Below are positions 60,094 through 64,000 of a stretch of 64,000 bases of DNA, in pieces. The position numbers and the translations under genes are program-made. How positions within the stretch are numbered: position 1 is the stretch's first letter; every line of letters begins with the position of its first letter. A model generated the notes under the pieces. That model was not told where the DNA came from and searched no databases. It saw only the letters and a list, made by a program, of their open reading frames with translations. The stretch is from Flintibacter faecis (GTDB taxonomy: Bacteria; Bacillota; Clostridia; Oscillospirales; Oscillospiraceae): positions 248,001 to 312,000 of the forward strand of contig NZ_JACOPN010000003.1 in the NCBI RefSeq assembly GCF_014287875.1. The letters run 5' to 3'.

Positions 60094-61230
60094 TTACTCG
60101 CCTTTGACACGAACCCCAAACCCATTGACTTCAATATCCTCGTCTGCGGGAATGAGCAAGTACTTCCGGCCATCAATGATCCTTGTCTCAACCAAGTAGC
60201 TGTGCTCCGGATCGAGCGAAATTGTCGCATCGGCGGTCTTAACTTCAAAGCGGCTGCTATCAATCAGATTGGCTGGGTTCAGCGTTGCTCCATCACCAAA
60301 CTGGGCAAAGCAATTATCACGGAACGCAAGGATCTTTTCCTCTTCCACACCGTTATCGCGCAGGATTGCTGCCGCATCACTGACGGAGAGTTCCAGCGGT
60401 TCGGGGTCATGGCTCTCCTTATGCTGTTCAATCTGGTCGCGGAGTCTGTCATGGATAGACTGGACCAGTTCCATATTGCAGGCATCCCCCAAAGCTTCGC
60501 TGAGTGCATTCTGGAATGCTTCTTTTTGCTCAGCGGCAGACATGGGGGCTGTGGTATGAAATACGCTGTCGATAACTTCCTGGTGGATCTCATCTGTCTT
60601 TCTGGAATAGAACAAAGCATTGTAGATATTGGCCGCACGATCGTCAAAGGCTGGGAACAAGAATCCCAGTTCCGGTGCGGCAACGATCTGGCCGGCACAA
60701 CTGTGGAACTCATTATCTCCAGGGAAGAATCCCAACTCCGCTTTGCACTCCTTCACAGGACAGACACAGCAAACGACATAGGAGAATACGGCATCGGATG
60801 CATCTGCATCCATCTCGTCGTTTTTGTTCTTACAGGGGACATCGTATGTGTCATATGCCAGGAGGATCAGGTAGTTGCTGTCCCCAAGGTCAAGAGAGTT
60901 GATGATTTTCTGATAGAACTCCTCACGGATCTCACCATCTTTCAGTTCCGAGTCGCGCAGTGCAATGAGAAGGCGATGCTCATCACTGTCGGCTACCTGC
61001 TCCGTGGAGAAGATAATATCGATCAGGTTCTTCCCAAGTTTGCCGGAAAGAGCCTTCTTCAGCAGGTTCAGGTACTTCTCTGCTTCGTCCTGCGGGAGAA
61101 TCCCCATGGCTTCATCAATGTATGAAACGATTTCACGGCTGCTATTGACAAAACAGCCATAGATACGGCTGATAGCATTCCGATCCATACGAAAACGGCG
61201 GCGCAGTTCGCTTACTTCTTTCAAATTCAA
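60094..61230 (-). CDS. DUF4317 family protein
   Basis: MNLKEVSELRRRFRMDRNAI and ISRIYGCFVNSSREIVSYID are the DUF4317 opening, and CPVKECKAELGFFPGDNEFH the central part. Function unknown, widespread in Clostridia. First gene of a five-gene operon; promoter at 61283-61311. Confidence 0.85.
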   Translation of the reverse strand: MNLKEVSELRRRFRMDRNAISRIYGCFVNSSREIVSYIDEAMGILPQDEAEKYLNLLKKALSGKLGKNLIDIIFSTEQVADSDEHRLLIALRDSELKDGEIREEFYQKIINSLDLGDSNYLILLAYDTYDVPCKNKNDEMDADASDAVFSYVVCCVCPVKECKAELGFFPGDNEFHSCAGQIVAAPELGFLFPAFDDRAANIYNALFYSRKTDEIHQEVIDSVFHTTAPMSAAEQKEAFQNALSEALGDACNMELVQSIHDRLRDQIEQHKESHDPEPLELSVSDAAAILRDNGVEEEKILAFRDNCFAQFGDGATLNPANLIDSSRFEVKTADATISLDPEHSYLVETRIIDGRKYLLIPADEDIEVNGFGVRVKGE

Positions 61231-61592
61231 TTTAGGTTACCTCGCTTATCAAATTGGTCTAGCTGCTTGAAGCAGCAACCTCATCATATCACAGTCTGCC
61301 GATTCTGTCACATTCCGAGAACTCGTTGAATTATTCCTGCCAATCATCCTCACAGCCAGTTTCTTGAGCAATCATTATCGCAGTATCGGAGAAAACGAAG
61401 CAGTGTTTCTGCTCAGAACAAGGACACTGACAGGCCATTCTCTCCCTGGCATGCTAACTCACGGTTTTGTATTGATTGTTGATTACATCCAAACAGCGTG
61501 TTCTGATGTAATCAATCGAATAGTCCCTCAAGTGATCCACAATCGTTTCACCACACTTAACAAGAAATAAGATTTCCTACTTGGCCGACCAG
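61231..61592. other. Gene-free stretch with the DUF4317 operon promoter
   Basis: On the minus strand, GTGACA (61311-61306) and TATGAT (61288-61283), spaced 17, form the promoter, and a GCTGCTT/AAGCAGC hairpin lies in the leader. An open frame at 61364-61570 has no ribosome site or recognisable sequence. Otherwise I see nothing. Confidence 0.55.
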
Positions 61593-62735
61593 TCAAGGCT
61601 TGCAACGGCCACAGGGAGAATACCCCAGTGCAATGGTCTCATCGCGGGTGCCGAAGAACTCCTGCTTGTTCTTTTCCTTCATATCGTTCACGCTGGAACA
61701 GGTGGGATAGTGGAACTTCTTCGTGTTGGTATTAAGGATATAATCTGCCTGCGACGCCTCACTTCCGGTCACTGGCTCCTGCTTTTCAGGCTCTGGGGAA
61801 GGTGTGGGAGTTGCCGTAGCCGTCTTCTGCTCCTCGTGCTGAGCACCATCTGCCAGCTTGCTCTCGCCTGTGGCATAGTCAATCTCAATGCCCGGCTGGA
61901 CATTGTAGGCAAAGACGCAGTAGGAAACCCCGGCACCCTTGTCTTCCACAGAATAGCCTTCCATCAAAACACCGTTAGCCAGCAGGTTATTCCCTTCAAA
62001 GATTGGGGTCACGCGATATAGGACATGGTTATTAGTCTCCTGGATGTAGTCGGCAACCATGTTCTCAAAGGGCAACATTCCCTCAATATTCAGATACCGT
62101 GTGCCCGTGATGAGGTTCTGCGTATTGGCGTTTTCACCAGTCAGCTGATAGCCAATGAGATGGCAGCGGTTATATAAGTACTTGCCATCAACCAAATCAT
62201 CATAGCGGACGGTGTGCCAGCCGGTCGGCTTTACCATGCCGATGGATCCGCGCTCCTTGGTAGGCATCAAATCCTTCCCAATACATGCGTAAGTCACTCC
62301 GCAGCGACCGAGAGTATCCAGATCACTGTAGGTCTCAAAGGATGTTGTCGTCAGTTCTGCAGCGGTGAAGTAAGGTACATTCCCATTGACTGAGGTATAT
62401 GCCTTACCGCTATACGCAGGCACATCGCTCAGAGAGAACGAGGAGGCTGTCGTGATCTCTGTCGGGGCGGAAGATTCGGTTTGCTGCCCTTGAGATGCAG
62501 ACGGTGCATCCGACTGACTTGGGACTGTATCCCCCTTGCATGAAGCACTGTCCAAGGATTCGAATCCATCCCGCTCTTCGGTCTCCCCAGGTGTGCTATC
62601 CTGCAAGTCAGAGATCTCGACCTGCAAGGACGAGCTCGGACTATGATCGGATGGTGCCGTGTCACTGCCGCAGGCAGAAAGAGTAGAAATACAGAGTGCA
62701 AAGATCAAAAAGCAGGAAAGGATGCGCGATTTCAT
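61593..62735 (-). CDS. Secreted lipoprotein DNA/RNA nuclease with zinc-module tail
   Basis: A signal peptide with lipobox (ALCISTLSACG) is followed by a low-complexity Ser/Thr/Glu linker, then the beta-beta-alpha-metal nuclease core KYLYNRCHLIGYQLTGENAN and NLITGTRYLNIEGM (EndA/Sda type, where NRCH replaces DRGH), then a Pro/Thr linker. A 45-residue C-terminal module follows (FHYPTCSSVNDM ... GYSPCGRCKP) that matches the modules in the protein at 20594-22216. Degrades extracellular nucleic acid at the cell surface. Confidence 0.88.
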   Translation of the reverse strand: MKSRILSCFLIFALCISTLSACGSDTAPSDHSPSSSLQVEISDLQDSTPGETEERDGFESLDSASCKGDTVPSQSDAPSASQGQQTESSAPTEITTASSFSLSDVPAYSGKAYTSVNGNVPYFTAAELTTTSFETYSDLDTLGRCGVTYACIGKDLMPTKERGSIGMVKPTGWHTVRYDDLVDGKYLYNRCHLIGYQLTGENANTQNLITGTRYLNIEGMLPFENMVADYIQETNNHVLYRVTPIFEGNNLLANGVLMEGYSVEDKGAGVSYCVFAYNVQPGIEIDYATGESKLADGAQHEEQKTATATPTPSPEPEKQEPVTGSEASQADYILNTNTKKFHYPTCSSVNDMKEKNKQEFFGTRDETIALGYSPCGRCKP

Positions 62736-63145
62736 CTCAGATAAACCTCCATGGTAATTCGCTCGTGAGAGTGCCCGGTAAACTCAACCGACTCACATAT
62801 TTTCCAGTTGCCTCCGGAGAGGTCAATATCAAAGTGCTGATCAGCGGGGTACGTTCTGTGCCATCTGAAAATGATGATCTTCTCAATCCACCGTTCAAAT
62901 GGTGCCAGAGCGGCATCTTCAACAAAACAGTAATCGCCATCAACCGCTTCCTGCAGGAAAGCGTCATCCACATTCAGGTGCTGAATGGATTCCGCATCAA
63001 ATTGTTGGGCTGAGTAGTGGTTCATCCAGAGCATAGCACCACCGACCAGCGCGGCAATATGCGCCCGCAGCACTCTGTCTTGGCTCTGGCGTCGATGGTT
63101 GAACATCATGCCTCCATTATCATCTAAGCAGGCAATCACGATCAT
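62732..63145 (-). CDS. Conserved 137-aa element protein
   Basis: MIVIACLDDNGGMMFNHRRQ is the opening of a small conserved family that databases often label ribonuclease Z without basis; no metallo-beta-lactamase motif is present. Overlaps the nuclease start by four bases. Confidence 0.65.
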   Translation of the reverse strand: MIVIACLDDNGGMMFNHRRQSQDRVLRAHIAALVGGAMLWMNHYSAQQFDAESIQHLNVDDAFLQEAVDGDYCFVEDAALAPFERWIEKIIIFRWHRTYPADQHFDIDLSGGNWKICESVEFTGHSHERITMEVYLR

Positions 63146-63161
63146 AGCGAAATCCCTTCCT

Positions 63162-63389
63162 TCAGTCTTCCACCTCGGTTGCGGTGAACTGCGTCATGTC
63201 ACAGAACACTTTCTCGGCCAACTCCTTGATCATGGAATCGGCATTGGCCCGCACGATTCTTGACACCTCATAATTGGTTCCACTTGCAGCGTACAGCAGC
63301 AACAACTGATCCTCCGGATCATAAACGGCCTCTTCCACTTCCAGCGCGATCAGAGCCTGATCCTCGGCATCTCTCAACAGTGCTCTCAT
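63162..63389 (-). CDS. 75-aa protein, unknown
   Basis: Small acidic protein (MRALLRDAEDQALIALEVEE...). Between the EF-hand-like gene and the 137-aa gene in one operon. Confidence 0.55.
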   Translation of the reverse strand: MRALLRDAEDQALIALEVEEAVYDPEDQLLLLYAASGTNYEVSRIVRANADSMIKELAEKVFCDMTQFTATEVED

Positions 63390-63401
63390 AGGTTACCTCC
63401 G

Positions 63402-63725
63402 TCAGTCATCCAGCAATTCTTCGATTTCCTCGATCTTTTCATCGAGATCTTCACATCGCTCCTCCCACTCATCGTAGGCATCGCTGCAAGGATCGTCCGG
63501 CTCCTCATCTTCCATATCTTCGCGTTGCTCTTGGAGTTCCTCCAGAAGGCTCTCAAGCTCATCGCGATCCATGCTCTCGTAGTCCTCATCGCCATCGGTG
63601 GAGGCCTTGATTGTTATCTTCACCTCGGCTTCAGTCTCAGATAAGGCGGCCAGAATAGCGCCAAGACCAAATGCTTGCTCGCTGCTGCTCACTTCACCAT
63701 CCCGATTGAAATCGAATATACTCAT
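63402..63725 (-). CDS. Acidic EF-hand-like coiled-coil protein
   Basis: ATG 63725 has GAGGAG eight bases upstream. The N-terminus DFNRDGEVSSSEQAFGLG fits an EF-hand calcium loop; the rest is an extremely acidic coiled coil (MDRDELESLLEELQEQREDM; WEERCEDLDEKIEEIEELL). Function unknown. Confidence 0.65.
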   Translation of the reverse strand: MSIFDFNRDGEVSSSEQAFGLGAILAALSETEAEVKITIKASTDGDEDYESMDRDELESLLEELQEQREDMEDEEPDDPCSDAYDEWEERCEDLDEKIEEIEELLDD

Positions 63726-63780
63726 CTGTTTTGCTCCTCTCTTTGATACGATAATGTGGGAACTATACGCATCATAGCAG

Positions 63781-63810
63781 GGGCTCTGTCCAAAAATACG
63801 GACAGAGCTC
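63781..63810. repeat. Hairpin upstream of the EF-hand-like operon
   Basis: GGGCTCTGTCC and GGACAGAGCTC around eight bases, between the preceding terminator and the operon start. Confidence 0.55.
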
Positions 63811-63814
63811 GCCA

Positions 63815-63858
63815 AAAACAACAAAAGATGTGAGGCCGCCATGCGGAAGCCCCACATC
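63815..63858 (-). terminator. Terminator between the partial gene and the EF-hand-like operon
   Basis: On the minus strand GATGTGGGGCTTCC pairs with GGCGGCCTCACATC around GCAT, followed by TTTTGTTGTTTTT. Confidence 0.75.
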
Positions 63859-63862
63859 CTAC

Positions 63863-64000
63863 TTAATCTACAAAGGTCAATCCTTCCGCAATTCCTAGCA
63901 CGATAAGCTCCATCTCCGACCGAACTTTGGCCTCAGACACTGTAATCCGGTAATCTCGGATAGTGTAGTCAGCTCCAACGGTAGCAGGATAGATATCAAT
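63863..64000 (-). CDS. C-terminal part of a gene running off the window
   Basis: Open frame ending in TAA at 63863, reading ...IDIYPATVGADYTIRDYRIT...GIAEGLTFVD. Its terminator follows. Not identifiable from 45 residues. Confidence 0.5.
   Translation of the reverse strand: MDIYPATVGADYTIRDYRITVSEAKVRSEMELIVLGIAEGLTFVD

Noticed and set aside
59122..61125. 667-codon plus-strand frame opposite yhaM and DUF4317
   Set aside because: Shadow of two well-recognised genes; it crosses their intergenic gap and contains no domain.
61364..61570. 68-codon frame in the gap before the secreted nuclease
   Set aside because: No ribosome site and no conserved-looking sequence.
62732..63145. Ribonuclease Z
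   Set aside because: The family is often named so, but no HxHxDH or other metallo-beta-lactamase motif is present.

Overview
The window looks like a large accessory region of a Gram-positive gut-type bacterium of the Clostridia, either a low-copy plasmid or a mosaic of integrated mobile elements. The evidence is AGGAGG ribosome sites almost everywhere, roughly balanced base composition, ImmA/IrrE and XRE regulators, S-layer-homology repeats, DUF4317, YhaM and DUF4926 proteins, and several recombinases. No rRNA, ribosomal protein or conjugation gene was seen, so the replicon type cannot be settled from this window.

Layout. 1-2100: a large serine recombinase cut by the window edge and a 271-aa HTH protein. 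2136-10590: a ten-gene minus-strand replication and recombination operon (CHC2 primase, annealing-protein candidate, RecD2 helicase, YqaJ exonuclease and small unknowns) ending in an intrinsic terminator. 10700-11430: a plus-strand S-layer-homology fragment. 11456-15757: an ImmA/ImmR-type switch divergent from a Y-family polymerase with an S24-like partner; the intergenic region carries eight helically phased GAACT repeats. 15840-20360: sigma-like protein, ParM/ParR partition pair, serine resolvase, a frameshifted gene and an XRE regulator. 20594-25813: a nuclease with three zinc-finger-like modules, two calcineurin-type phosphoesterases and small unknowns. 25841-26583: nine packed tRNA genes, then a Doc/RelB-type toxin-antitoxin pair. 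27984-31078: serpin lipoprotein and membrane protein. 31333-34652: an RNA repair operon (RtcB ligase, nucleotidyltransferase, CCA-adding enzyme), divergent from a DEDD exonuclease with an elaborate attenuator-like leader. 36486-38361: tRNA-Pro with an adjacent tyrosine integrase and two excisionase-like genes. 38585-43767: HU, then a SorC-type regulator with a DhaL-DhaK-LsrF-DUF1097-VOC catabolic cluster. 44100-56453: a type I restriction-modification locus with six interchangeable target-recognition cassettes on both strands, a resident tyrosine recombinase, and an inserted DUF3990/unknown/NADAR trio. 56767-64000: two minus-strand operons of accessory proteins (CoiA-like, DUF7662-like, YhaM, DUF4317; EF-hand-like, small unknowns, secreted nuclease).

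How it fits together. Two themes recur. The first is RNA survival: a tRNA array, tRNA-end repair and ligation enzymes, RNA and DNA exonucleases and a translation-targeting Doc toxin lie within about 15 kb. This suggests a module that restores tRNAs after cleavage, with rtcB and the divergent exonuclease both behind promoter-proximal intrinsic terminators. The second is switchable self/non-self discrimination: a shuffling hsdS locus that carries a probable ADP-ribosyltransferase and a probable ADP-ribose-removing NADAR protein in the same operon. These two loci are the best candidates for undescribed biology here.
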